A DNA stretch of 8,696 nucleotides from Methanobacteriota archaeon (GCA_005879015.1 VBMC01000022.1:1-8696); one strand, 5' to 3'. Counted from the stretch's first letter, positions 1 to 6,767 are shown. Program-made: numbers and translations. Notes: a model not told the origin generated them from the letters alone.

Positions 1-317
1 CTATTCGTAATCAAGGCGCCGAGCCATGCGCCAGGCAGGCTTGTGGGCACGAGCAGAAGGGCAATCACTAAGAAATCAAGGTTGAGGGTCCACGCCTGAC
101 GGAAGACGACATTGAAAACCGCGACGAAGAGGCCGATCAATAGGTTCGCCGCAATCACCCAACGCACACGACCGAGGAGGGTCAAGAGCACGGGAGCTCG
201 GTACTCGCCTCCACCGACCCCCGTGAAGCCCGAGAGGACCCCGATAGGCAACGAGAAGAGAGCACCGACCGCAAGTCCCAGGCGCCGCTCTGCCAAGGTG
301 CCAGAAGGAGAGTCCAA
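1..317 (-). CDS. TauE/SafE-family membrane permease, N-terminal part (cut by window edge)
   Basis: This is the N-terminal 105 residues of a polytopic membrane protein that runs off the left edge. After a short polar N-terminus, a hydrophobic stretch leads into the family signature SGFTGVGGGEYRAPVLL (about residues 29-45). The Gly-rich GVGGG turn followed by a Pro is typical of TauE/SafE (DUF81) anion exporters. Two further hydrophobic segments follow (about 53-68 and 77-97). The family moves sulfite, sulfonates or other small anions; the substrate here cannot be told. No ATG or GTG lies in frame before the in-frame stop at 372-374. The TTG at 315-317 is chosen because a strong Shine-Dalgarno (GGGAGGA) sits 4 bases upstream of it. 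The gene lies downstream of, and in the same direction as, the NTF2-like gene and the AbrB-PhoU gene, but a 136-base gap and a hairpin separate it, so it may have its own promoter. Confidence 0.8.
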   Translation of the reverse strand, partial: MDSPSGTLAERRLGLAVGALFSLPIGVLSGFTGVGGGEYRAPVLLTLLGRVRWVIAANLLIGLFVAVFNVVFRQAWTLNLDFLVIALLLVPTSLPGAWLGALITN

Positions 318-321
318 GGAT

Positions 322-328
322 TCCTCCC
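322..328 (-). promoter_or_regulatory. Shine-Dalgarno deciding a TTG start
   Basis: On the minus strand this reads GGGAGGA and ends 4 bases before the TTG at 315-317. The reading frame offers no ATG or GTG, so this site decides the start of the TauE/SafE-like gene. Confidence 0.6.
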
Positions 329-429
329 GAAGGACTGGTGCACCTTCTACTTTCCGCGGGCTCCGCCTGACTCACGTCGAAACGCACCGCGGTCCGACAA
401 AAACGACCTGCGAAATGAGTGTGCGGCGT

Positions 430-449
430 TGATCCGGTCGCCCGGATCA
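430..449 (-). terminator. Stable hairpin with GNRA tetraloop just after the NTF2-like gene
   Basis: The arms TGATCCGG and CCGGATCA form a perfect 8-bp stem. Read on the minus strand the loop is GCGA, a GNRA tetraloop. The stem begins 4 bases after the TGA stop (454-456) of the NTF2-like gene. A run of five T on the minus strand (399-403) lies 26 bases further on. That is too far for a bacterial-type intrinsic terminator, but it could be an archaeal T-run stop. The structure is seen directly; a role in 3' end formation or RNA stability is inferred. Confidence 0.45.
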
Positions 450-453
450 CTCC

Positions 454-798
454 TCAAGGGGTCCGTTCGAGGCGGACGGACCGAATGCGACCTCGGTCCA
501 CCGAAATTGAGCCACGATAGCGGCGAGACCTCTTCTTTGTCCGGAACTGAACATGCACATCAGGTCCCGCGGATTCAATCCGCTCGAGCGCAATCTCATT
601 CGGCTCCCGATACGGAAGCAGGGACCTTGCAATGGCCCCGATCCCGCGAGATTCGTTCCCCGATTCGTCGCGGAGGACCGCGTCCGTCGCGACCAGATCC
701 AACGCATCCACCATCCGGCCGCGCGCGAGCGATTCGTAGAACGCGCTCACGAGAGCGGCGGCTTCCTTCGATGACACCTTCGTGTCCGATTCGTTCAT
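454..798 (-). CDS. Small NTF2/SnoaL-like fold protein
   Basis: This is a 114-residue soluble protein with no membrane segment or signal peptide. The N-terminal helix (about residues 9-26, with AAALVSAFYESLARG) followed by a second helix rich in Asp/Ala and Leu (30-41) and then ATDAVLRDESGNESRG resembles the start of NTF2-like/SnoaL-like alpha+beta cone domains. These begin with an 'xFYxALxxGDxxxALxLxxxDVVxRD' pattern. The rest is predicted beta strands ending in a basic tail. Such domains bind small ligands or act as enzymes; no catalytic residues can be assigned. An in-frame stop at 808-810 forces the ATG at 796-798. No clear Shine-Dalgarno precedes it. It lies 56 bases after the AbrB-PhoU gene on the same strand, so co-transcription is likely. 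Family assignment is from pattern only. Confidence 0.65.
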   Translation of the reverse strand: MNESDTKVSSKEAAALVSAFYESLARGRMVDALDLVATDAVLRDESGNESRGIGAIARSLLPYREPNEIALERIESAGPDVHVQFRTKKRSRRYRGSISVDRGRIRSVRLERTP

Positions 799-854
799 CG
801 TTCCAGTTCACACGCTCGTCATCCACATACCCTCCCCACGGAGTTTCCATAGGT

Positions 855-1868
855 CTATGGAGATTCTGCTGTCCGGGCGACGGCCACATCGATTGCGATC
901 TCGGCGATGTCGGAGGCATATCCGGCGGTCCGCGCGAGGCTGTCGACGATGGCGGCTAGGGCCAATAGCTCCTCTCCTTTCTTTGAGGCGACATGGTGCG
1001 AAAGCCCGTCGATCAACTTTTGGTGGCGGTCTAGGTCATCGACCGCCTCGTTCCCGGATTCCACGTCCGCCGTCAGCAGGGCGAAGAACGCCTTGTCCAG
1101 GATCGCAATCGCCGACTCCCGGGCGGCCTCAAGTTCCTTCAGGAGTTTCGGATCCAGGCCCCGATCCCCGAAGACGGGGTATGTCCTGGCGATTCGTTCG
1201 GCATGGTCGCCGATCCGCTCGAACAGTTTGGCAATCAACCGGTAGTTGTGTAATTCGTCCTTCCCCTTCGAATCGGGGATGGCGCCGCCTGGGGTATGGG
1301 CGAGGTTGTACTGCTTCGCCACCATCCAATAGAGGCGATCCACGTCCTGATCCCGCTGGGCCACATCCCGGGCAAGGGCGTCGTCGTGAGCCCTCAGGGC
1401 TTGCAAGGCATCCTCGTGCATCGCCCGCACGGTGAGGTGCATTCGCCGGAGGCACTTTTCGGCGCTCAGCTCCGCGGTGTCCGAGAGATCCTGAATCACG
1501 ACGGAATTCCTCGATTCCTCGATCACCTCCGGGCCGATGACCATTCGGCTGAAATCCCTCGCGACTCGCCGGACGAAGGGGCCCGCCTCTGGTTTGAAAC
1601 GGATCTCGATGTACCCAAACCCCGCGATGTAGGCGCCAATCAGTTTCCGGAGGAGATGGTCCCGTCGCTCCTCCCCTTTCTCCTCGAATACACGACGTCG
1701 GGCCAGCGGCTTTTCAGCCGGATGCGCTCGGATTGAGACCGCACCGTCGACTTGGGGTTCCAGGAACACGGTGTCCCCGGCCTTCAGTCCCGCGTCCGTG
1801 ACCCAACGTTTTGGCAGTGAGACCACGTAGGTGGATCCGCCAGTCAATTGGAGCTTACGACCTTCCAT
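855..1868 (-). CDS. AbrB-PhoU fusion, candidate phosphate-responsive transcription regulator
   Basis: A 337-residue protein. Residues 1-48 form a SpoVT/AbrB swapped-hairpin DNA-binding domain (KLQLTGGSTYVVSLPKRW, then GLKAGDTVFLEPQVDGAVSI). Residues about 55-125 are a linker region. Two helical PhoU repeats follow (about 128-232 and 240-335). The first carries the classic metal-site motif ERIGDHAERI (217-226). In the second the equivalent stretch is ARTAGYASDI (312-321), so the acidic ligands are missing. The length fits the archaeal 'phosphate uptake regulator' family. The ATG at 1866-1868 is supported by AAGGAG (1876-1881) 7 bases upstream. The gene is divergent from pstSCAB-phoU across a 183-base promoter region with a large dyad. 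It probably binds DNA through the AbrB domain and senses Pst status through the PhoU part. That role is inference; the domain calls are strong. Confidence 0.92.
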   Translation of the reverse strand: MEGRKLQLTGGSTYVVSLPKRWVTDAGLKAGDTVFLEPQVDGAVSIRAHPAEKPLARRRVFEEKGEERRDHLLRKLIGAYIAGFGYIEIRFKPEAGPFVRRVARDFSRMVIGPEVIEESRNSVVIQDLSDTAELSAEKCLRRMHLTVRAMHEDALQALRAHDDALARDVAQRDQDVDRLYWMVAKQYNLAHTPGGAIPDSKGKDELHNYRLIAKLFERIGDHAERIARTYPVFGDRGLDPKLLKELEAARESAIAILDKAFFALLTADVESGNEAVDDLDRHQKLIDGLSHHVASKKGEELLALAAIVDSLARTAGYASDIAEIAIDVAVARTAESP

Positions 1869-1898
1869 GCCCTCACTCCTTCGGTTCGAATCGAAGAC

Positions 1899-1936
1899 CT
1901 ATAGAGTCTAAAGGATTATCCACGTAGACTATATAG
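1899..1936. promoter_or_regulatory. Candidate operator: inverted repeat in the divergent pst promoter
   Basis: The arms CTATAGAGTCTA (1899-1910) and TAGACTATATAG (1925-1936) are inverted copies matching at 11 of 12 positions, separated by 14 bases. Arm centres are 26 bp apart. Inside the spacer, GGATTATCC (1913-1921) is a smaller palindrome. The dyad lies between the divergent AbrB-PhoU and pstS genes, and its right arm contains the only convincing TATA-like element. A bound protein would therefore compete with the basal transcription factors. AbrB domains dimerise and favour AT-rich sites, so the neighbouring AbrB-PhoU protein is the natural candidate. The repeat is seen; binding is inferred. 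Confidence 0.5.
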
Positions 1937-1937
1937 T
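1928..1937. promoter_or_regulatory. Palindromic TATA-like element shared by divergent genes
   Basis: ACTATATAGT is a perfect 10-base palindrome and the most AT-rich, TATA-like run in the divergent region. Archaeal transcription starts about 25 bases past the TATA box. Rightward this gives a start near 1957 and a leader of roughly 95 bases for pstS. Leftward it gives a start near 1907 and a leader of roughly 40 bases for the AbrB-PhoU gene. Both leave room for the Shine-Dalgarno sites seen. Direction of use cannot be decided from sequence. Confidence 0.4.
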
Positions 1938-2036
1938 TGTCCTATCGACACCGTTTGACAGGGATTACTCCGTCGGGAACGGTCATAGACGGACAGGGTT
2001 TCCATCCGCCTAAAGGAAAACCAGATTTCAATGATG

Positions 2037-2043
2037 AAGGAGG
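2037..2043 (+). promoter_or_regulatory. Shine-Dalgarno for the pstS GTG start
   Basis: AAGGAGG lies 8 bases before the GTG at 2052-2054. Two nearby ATG codons (2031 and 2034) open a frame that stops at 2046-2048, so they are not the start. Confidence 0.7.
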
Positions 2044-2051
2044 AGTGAAGA

Positions 2052-3206
2052 GTGGCAACATCCTCGGAGGACGCGGAACTGCTCAAACGACGACGGTCCG
2101 GTGGACGGAGTCGGAGCTGGATCGTCGTGGCGGTCATTGCCGTCGCCGTGGTCCTGATCGCGGTGGGCGTGTTGGCGGGATGGTTCTCGCCGCAGCCGAC
2201 GACGATCTTGGGCGCGGGAGCGACTTTCCCTTATCCGTTGATCGCAAAGTGGGCGAGCGTGTACAACGCGTCCGGCGCAAACGTACGGGTAAACTACCAG
2301 GGAATCGGGAGCGGAGGGGGCATCACGCAGATCACGGCGAAGACAGTCGACTTCGCCGCGAGCGATGCGCCGCTGAAAGCGAGCGAACGTGCTGCGGCAC
2401 CTGGACTCTTGCACATTCCCGAGACCATCGGCTCGGTGACAGCGGCGTATGACGTCCTCGATACGAACGGTCAGTCGATCCCATCGGGACTCAACCTCAC
2501 GGGCGCGGTGCTCGCGGATATCTTCCTCGGGAAGATTACGACTTGGAACCACGCGAACATCAGCGCGCTCAACCCCATGATGGCCCTTCCAGGTCGAGCC
2601 ATCCAAGTCGTGCACCGGTCGGACAGCAGCGGTACGACGTTCGTCTGGACGAGCTACCTCCACCTCTCAAACCCACGGTGGAACTCGACATTGGTCGGCA
2701 AGTCCATCAGCTGGCCCGTCGGTCTCGCGGGGAAAGGTAACACCGGAGTCGCCGGTGTGGTCCTCCAGACGCCCGATTCAATCGGCTATGTGGAGCTCGC
2801 GTACACGGTGCAGAACTCGATGAAGGTCGCGAAGATCCAGAACCCCGCGGGGAAGTGGATCCTCCCAACGCTGGCCTCGACAGTGGCCGCAGCGGCGTCC
2901 GCACCGACACTTCCGGCTCCCGAGGGTGATTGGTTCAACGTGTCGATCCTGAATGCCGCGGGCGACACGAGCTACCCGGTTTCGACCTTCACGTACCTCC
3001 TCGTCTACAAGGAGCTGAACACCATCGGGACCTCCATGACGCAAGTGAAGGCGAAGGCGCTGGTCGACTTCCTGTGGTGGTGCATCCACGATGGGCAGAG
3101 CTACGCCTCCGACTTGGCTTACCCGACCCTGCCGTCGTCCGTTGTGACGCTGGACGAGGGAGCGATCCGGAATGTCACCTACAATGGCGTAGCTCTTCAT
3201 AGCTGA
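2052..3206 (+). CDS. pstS: Phosphate-binding protein PstS, membrane-anchored
   Basis: A 384-residue substrate-binding protein of the high-affinity phosphate ABC transporter. An Arg-rich stretch (residues 13-21) precedes one hydrophobic helix (23-43), giving an N-in signal anchor. No lipobox Cys is present; the only Cys is 344. The binding domain starts with ILGAGATFPYPLIAKW (52-67). Phosphate-contact motifs are GATF (56-59), GSGGG (86-90), ASDAPL (103-108) and RSDSSGTTF (189-197), matching the Thr/Ser/Asp/Arg ligands known from bacterial PstS. GKGNTGVAG (227-235) and IGYVELAY (244-251) complete the family pattern. The GTG start is set by a strong Shine-Dalgarno. It is the first gene of the operon, 28 bases ahead of pstC. 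Expression is probably controlled from the dyad-containing divergent promoter. Many NxS/T sites suggest possible surface glycosylation, which is inference. Confidence 0.96.
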   Translation: MATSSEDAELLKRRRSGGRSRSWIVVAVIAVAVVLIAVGVLAGWFSPQPTTILGAGATFPYPLIAKWASVYNASGANVRVNYQGIGSGGGITQITAKTVDFAASDAPLKASERAAAPGLLHIPETIGSVTAAYDVLDTNGQSIPSGLNLTGAVLADIFLGKITTWNHANISALNPMMALPGRAIQVVHRSDSSGTTFVWTSYLHLSNPRWNSTLVGKSISWPVGLAGKGNTGVAGVVLQTPDSIGYVELAYTVQNSMKVAKIQNPAGKWILPTLASTVAAAASAPTLPAPEGDWFNVSILNAAGDTSYPVSTFTYLLVYKELNTIGTSMTQVKAKALVDFLWWCIHDGQSYASDLAYPTLPSSVVTLDEGAIRNVTYNGVALHS

Positions 3207-3220
3207 GGAGCGGTTCGCCC

Positions 3221-3225
3221 TTTTT
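3221..3225 (+). terminator. T-run between pstS and pstC, possible partial terminator
   Basis: TTTTT follows a C-rich stretch, 14 bases after the pstS stop and 9 bases before the pstC ATG. Archaeal RNA polymerase can stop at T-runs without a strong hairpin. Only weak stems lie upstream (AGCT repeats at 3191-3194 and 3201-3204). Partial termination here would yield more pstS than permease mRNA. This is inference from position. Confidence 0.25.
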
Positions 3226-3234
3226 GTACGACGC

Positions 3235-4200
3235 ATGCACTTCTTTCGGTGGACCCGAGGTGTGGGTCGAGGCGTCTCGGCGGATACCCTGGGGGAATCC
3301 CTTTTCCGATGGTTTTCGACCCTCGTCGCGCTCGGTGTCGTCGGCGTCCTGGTCCTGATCGCAACCCTCCTCTTCTTCGAGGCTGAGGCATCGATCAGGG
3401 TCTTCGGCTGGTCTTTTCTTGGCGGGACGGTTTGGAACCCGCAGCCGCCCCTGCTCTTTGGGGCCCTCCCGTTCGTGTATGGGACGCTCGTGACCTCCGC
3501 ACTCGCGCTTTTGTTCGGAGTGCCGATCAGTTTGGGCATCGCGATCTTCCTCTCGGAGCTCGCACCGTCTTGGATCCGAATTCCGCTCACGTACGTGGTC
3601 GAGCTCCTGGCGGCCGTGCCCTCGGTCGTCTACGGCCTCTGGGGCATCTTCGTCCTGGCCCCCGTCATGCGCACCTCGATTGAGCCCTTCATCCAGGGGA
3701 TCTTCGGTTTCCTCCCAATCTTCCAGGGGACGCCGATCGGATTGGACAAACTTAGCGCTGGCGTGATCCTGGCCATCATGATCATACCAACCATTTCGTC
3801 CGTCTCGCGAGAGGCCTTCCTCGCCGTTCCGGACAGCCAACGCGAGGCCGCGCTGAGCCTCGGAGCCACCCGATGGGAGACGACCCGACTGGCCGTGCTC
3901 CGGTATGCCCGGGCTGGTCTCTTCGGCGCCATCATCCTGGGCCTCGGTCGCGCGGTGGGAGAGACGATGGCCGTCACCATGACGATCGGCAACAAGAATG
4001 TGATCTCCGTCTCCCTCTTCGACCAGGGACAGACGATCGCAAGCTGGATCGCCAACAATTTCACGGAAGCGGAGACACCCCTCGAGTTGAGCGCCTTCAT
4101 CGAGCTCGGCCTCGTGCTGATGCTCATGTCCCTTATCATCAACATCTTCGCCCGGCTCATGGTGGCGCGGGTCCTTCGACAGGGGGAGGGAGCCGCGTGA
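3235..4200 (+). CDS. pstC: Phosphate ABC transporter permease PstC
   Basis: A 321-residue inner membrane permease, of the family's usual size. A short cytoplasmic N-terminus leads to the first helix (about 29-49). An external segment carrying WNPQPPLLFGALPFVYGT (67-84) is typical of PstC. Further helices lie at about 83-107, 118-143, 173-190, 228-250 and 287-309. The cytoplasmic EAA loop that docks on PstB is REAALSLGATRWETTRLAVL (203-222), followed by GLGRAVGETMAV (236-247), a PstC/PstA hallmark. The ATG at 3235 is the only usable start after the in-frame stop at 3190. It has no Shine-Dalgarno at normal distance (GAGGAG at 3205-3210 is 24 bases away), unlike its operon neighbours. It overlaps pstA by 4 bases. 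With PstA it forms the phosphate channel. Confidence 0.96.
   Translation: MHFFRWTRGVGRGVSADTLGESLFRWFSTLVALGVVGVLVLIATLLFFEAEASIRVFGWSFLGGTVWNPQPPLLFGALPFVYGTLVTSALALLFGVPISLGIAIFLSELAPSWIRIPLTYVVELLAAVPSVVYGLWGIFVLAPVMRTSIEPFIQGIFGFLPIFQGTPIGLDKLSAGVILAIMIIPTISSVSREAFLAVPDSQREAALSLGATRWETTRLAVLRYARAGLFGAIILGLGRAVGETMAVTMTIGNKNVISVSLFDQGQTIASWIANNFTEAETPLELSAFIELGLVLMLMSLIINIFARLMVARVLRQGEGAA
4182..4190 (+). promoter_or_regulatory. Shine-Dalgarno inside the pstC end, deciding the pstA start
   Basis: GGGGGAGGG near the 3' end of pstC lies 6 bases before the GTG at 4197-4199. It fixes the pstA start at the GTGA overlap rather than at any upstream codon of the longer open frame. Confidence 0.65.
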
Positions 4201-5060
4201 AGTTCCCGTTCAATCGGGACACCCGGAGGCGGTGGATCGATCTGACGATGAGCATCGCCGCGTTCGTCTGTGTGGTCATCGCCATCATTCCGCTCGGGAG
4301 CATCCTCATCGAGGCTTCTATTCGCGGACTCCAATCCCTTTCTCCGGCGGTGCTCACGTCCACCACGGGTCAGGGAGGGATCGGAAACGCGATCCAAGGG
4401 ACGCTGATTCTGATCCTGCTGTCGGCGCTCGTGTCGCTGCCGGTGGGCATCCTGACAGGGATCTACCTGGCCGAATTCGGGAAAAACCGACTCGGTGCCG
4501 CCGTCCGATTCTTCGTGGAGGTCATGACCCAAATCCCTTCCATGGTGGTCGGGATTTTCGTCTACTCGCTCGTCCTAGAGTTGGGACTGATCGGCCTGGG
4601 GAGTCCGCGCCTCGTGTTCAGCACGATTTCAGGAGTTCTCGCGCTGTCCACCATCATGGTGCCGTTCGTGGCGCGGACCTCGGAAGAGGCCCTGCGCCTG
4701 GTGTCCATCGCTGTGAGGGAATCGGCCCTCGCCTTGGGGATTCCACGGTATCGGACCATCCTCCGGGTAGTCGTCCCTTCCGCGAGCAGCGCGCTAGTCA
4801 CGGGAAGCCTCCTGGGAATTGCCCGGGTCGCAGGCGAAACGGCTCCGCTCCTCGTGACCGCCTTTGGGAACAACGATTGGTTTCGGGGAGTCGACCAGCC
4901 CATCGAGTCGCTCCCGCACACGATCTACATCTGGGCCACCGGTCCGTACGTGGCTCAGAACCAGGCGGCCTGGGGCGTCTCCCTGGTCCTCGTCCTCATG
5001 ATGCTCGGGCTCAGCATCGCCTCGCGCGTCGTCATCCGGCTCCGTTCCGTCTCGAGGTGA
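4197..5060 (+). CDS. pstA: Phosphate ABC transporter permease PstA
   Basis: A 287-residue permease that pairs with PstC. The frame is open further upstream (to 3873 and beyond), but that part overlaps pstC. The start is set at the GTG at 4197, which overlaps the pstC stop in GTGA, with GGGGGAGGG ending 6 bases upstream. Helix 1 spans about 16-39. The family segment [24 protein letters not shown] lies near 59-82. [19 protein letters not shown] (108-126) is the PstA version of the loop-helix motif, and the EAA loop is [21 protein letters not shown] (174-194), followed by [18 protein letters not shown] (207-224). The C-terminal helix lies at about 259-280. Overlap and spacing imply translational coupling with pstC. 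pstB follows after 7 bases. Confidence 0.96.
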   Translation: MKFPFNRDTRRRWIDLTMSIAAFVCVVIAIIPLGSILIEASIRGLQSLSPAVLTSTTGQGGIGNAIQGTLILILLSALVSLPVGILTGIYLAEFGKNRLGAAVRFFVEVMTQIPSMVVGIFVYSLVLELGLIGLGSPRLVFSTISGVLALSTIMVPFVARTSEEALRLVSIAVRESALALGIPRYRTILRVVVPSASSALVTGSLLGIARVAGETAPLLVTAFGNNDWFRGVDQPIESLPHTIYIWATGPYVAQNQAAWGVSLVLVLMMLGLSIASRVVIRLRSVSR

Positions 5061-5067
5061 ACCTGCG

Positions 5068-5820
5068 ATGGCGCTGAAACTCCACGTGGAATCGCTCTCG
5101 GCCTGGTATGGGGAGAAGTTGGCCATCCAAGACATCACGATGGACGTCGAGGACCATATGGTGACGGCGGTCATCGGTCCTTCCGGCTGCGGCAAGTCAA
5201 CCCTCATCCGCTGCTTGAATCGAATGCACGAGACGATCCCGAAGGCGAGGGTCGAGGGGAAGGTTCTCCTTCAGGGGGAGGACATCTATGCGGCGTCCCC
5301 CGTCTCCGTGCGCCGCCGAATCGGCATGGTGTTTCAGAAGGCCAACCCCTTCCCGACGATGTCCATCTACGACAACGTGGCGGCCGGATTGCGCCTCAAT
5401 GGCGTCCGCAATCGGGACGAGCTCGACAAGGCGGTCCTCGAAAGTCTGAAGCAAGCGGCTTTGTGGGACGAAGTGAAGGACTCTCTGGACAAAAGCGGCG
5501 CGAGCCTTTCCGGGGGCCAGCAGCAGCGGCTTTGCATCGCAAGGGCGCTCGCGGTCAAGCCTGAGGTCCTCCTGATGGACGAGCCGTGCTCCGCCCTCGA
5601 TCCCATCGCGACTGCGAAAATCGAGGACCTGATTTTCGACCTGAAGAAGGACTTCACGTTGGTCGTCGTGACGCACAACATGCAACAGGCGGCCCGCGTG
5701 TCCGAGACGACCGCCTTTATGTATCTAGGGAAACTCATCGAGGTCAACAATACGCGGGAGCTGTTCGAGCGACCGCGAGAGGCCTTGACGGAATCGTACA
5801 TCACCGGGAGGTTCGGGTAG
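5068..5820 (+). CDS. pstB: Phosphate ABC transporter ATPase PstB
   Basis: A 250-residue ATP-binding subunit, full length for PstB. Walker A is GPSGCGKST (37-45) and the Q-loop Gln is at 90 in [18 protein letters not shown], the segment specific to PstB. The ABC signature is LSGGQQQR (147-154), Walker B is VLLMDEP (167-173) with catalytic Glu172, the D-loop is SALDP (175-179) and the switch His is 203 in VTHNM. The C-terminal [20 protein letters not shown] also matches PstB. It couples ATP hydrolysis to phosphate import through PstC/PstA. The ATG at 5068 follows GAGGTGA (5053-5059) by 8 bases. The stop codon directly abuts the phoU start. All catalytic residues are present. Confidence 0.98.
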   Translation: MALKLHVESLSAWYGEKLAIQDITMDVEDHMVTAVIGPSGCGKSTLIRCLNRMHETIPKARVEGKVLLQGEDIYAASPVSVRRRIGMVFQKANPFPTMSIYDNVAAGLRLNGVRNRDELDKAVLESLKQAALWDEVKDSLDKSGASLSGGQQQRLCIARALAVKPEVLLMDEPCSALDPIATAKIEDLIFDLKKDFTLVVVTHNMQQAARVSETTAFMYLGKLIEVNNTRELFERPREALTESYITGRFG

Positions 5821-6546
5821 ATGCCGCAAGCCGCAGAACGGAAGGCCCTCGAGAAGGGTCTGCATAAGCTGAACGAGAACATGGTCACCCTGGCGGAATT
5901 GGCCGAGCTGTCCATTCGGAAGGCCGTGGATGGTCTGACCCGCCTCGATCCCGAGGTCGCCCAGGAGGTCTTCACCTTGGATCAGGAGGTCTACGGGCTC
6001 CAGCTCGAGATCGAACGGACGTGCATCGACCTGCTGGCCCTCCATGCACCGGTCGCCAGAGACCTCCGGACGATCACGACGTCGCTCAAGATCACCACGG
6101 ACCTGGACCGAATCGGCCGGTACGGAAAGGACCTGAGCGAACTCACCCTCCAGTTCCGGGACCGACACATCGTCGAACGCGCGGACGTCGCGCGGATCCA
6201 GGAGATGGCGGATCGGACGATCACGATGGTCGACACCGCAATCGAGGCGTTCGTGCATCGCAACGCGGAATCCGTGCGGAACATCATCGAGGTCGACGAT
6301 GCGGTGGACCTGTTACACGACGAGAACTTCAAGGACATCGTCCGCCGGATGACGGAGGGCAAGCTGAACATCGAAACCGGCGCCCGGTACCTTCTGGTCA
6401 ACCGCTACTTCGAGCGCATCGCGGACCACGCCGTCAACATCGGGCTTCGGGTCGTGTACATGGTGACGGGCGATTGGTTGCCGCGGGTCCGCGCCGCCGA
6501 TCGGGCGAAGCGTCGGGACGAGGGGAGCTCTAAGTCGACTCCATAG
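5821..6546 (+). CDS. phoU: PhoU, phosphate transport system accessory regulator
   Basis: A 241-residue all-helical protein, close to the usual PhoU length, built of two three-helix PhoU repeats (about 8-110 and 120-215). Repeat 2 keeps the metal motif FERIADHAVNI (197-207). In repeat 1 the matching stretch is LDRIGRYGKDL (95-105): Glu is Asp and the distal Asp is Arg100, so that site is probably weak or lost. The tail (221-241) is basic and likely disordered. In bacteria PhoU restrains Pst import and signals phosphate sufficiency through PhoR; no PhoR is visible here, so an action on PstB and on the AbrB-PhoU protein is inferred. The ATG directly follows the pstB stop, with GGGAGG (5806-5811) 9 bases upstream, so the two genes are surely co-expressed. 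It is the last gene of the operon. Confidence 0.95.
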   Translation: MPQAAERKALEKGLHKLNENMVTLAELAELSIRKAVDGLTRLDPEVAQEVFTLDQEVYGLQLEIERTCIDLLALHAPVARDLRTITTSLKITTDLDRIGRYGKDLSELTLQFRDRHIVERADVARIQEMADRTITMVDTAIEAFVHRNAESVRNIIEVDDAVDLLHDENFKDIVRRMTEGKLNIETGARYLLVNRYFERIADHAVNIGLRVVYMVTGDWLPRVRAADRAKRRDEGSSKSTP

Positions 6547-6767
6547 TCTTCTGAGGTCACCGGAGTTGCCGGGCCGGAGCTCATGTACCAAACGGCGGCT
6601 AGACCGGTCCATGGGAGAGACACAGGAGACGTCGGTTGAAGAGGACTTGGACCGCTGGAAAATCAGTCGCGGTGCCGACGAAGAAACACATCAGGCCGAG
6701 TTCGCTCTGAAGTGAAAGGAGTCCTGGCGCATCGCGTCCTGGGCTTCTGCGAGACGCTGACCCAGAT
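6547..6767. other. Convergent intergenic region after the pst operon
   Basis: The gap lies between the rightward phoU and the leftward VOC gene. No T-run or strong hairpin marks an obvious terminator. Weak competing stems occur near 6735-6765 (GCGTC/GACGC and CTGGG/CCCAG). The only open frame of note is the 34-codon one at 6611-6715. Confidence 0.5.
6611..6715 (+). CDS. Doubtful 34-residue acidic ORF
   Basis: ATG to TGA gives a 34-residue polar, acidic peptide that includes TSVEEDLDRWKISRGADEE. It has no membrane segment and matches no family I recognise. It lies 64 bases after phoU on the same strand. No Shine-Dalgarno of note precedes the ATG (the preceding bases are GACCGGTCC). It could be a small protein at the end of the operon, a decayed gene remnant, or chance. 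Confidence 0.2.
   Translation: MGETQETSVEEDLDRWKISRGADEETHQAEFALK

Noticed and set aside
76..450. Leftward 124-codon frame overlapping the TauE/SafE-like gene
   Set aside because: It lies in a different frame from the TauE/SafE signature and its product has no membrane segments or known motif.
1955..1983. TTGACA resembling a bacterial -35 box upstream of pstS
   Set aside because: No -10-like sequence follows at about 17 bases, and the rest of the window points to archaeal transcription.
3175..3840. Leftward 221-codon frame opposite pstC
   Set aside because: Low-complexity charged product, entirely antisense to an unmistakable PstC.
3873..4196. N-terminal extension of pstA inside pstC
   Set aside because: The frame is open, but this part would encode an Arg/His/Pro-rich peptide unlike PstA. 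The GTG at 4197 with a strong Shine-Dalgarno and GTGA overlap is the real start.
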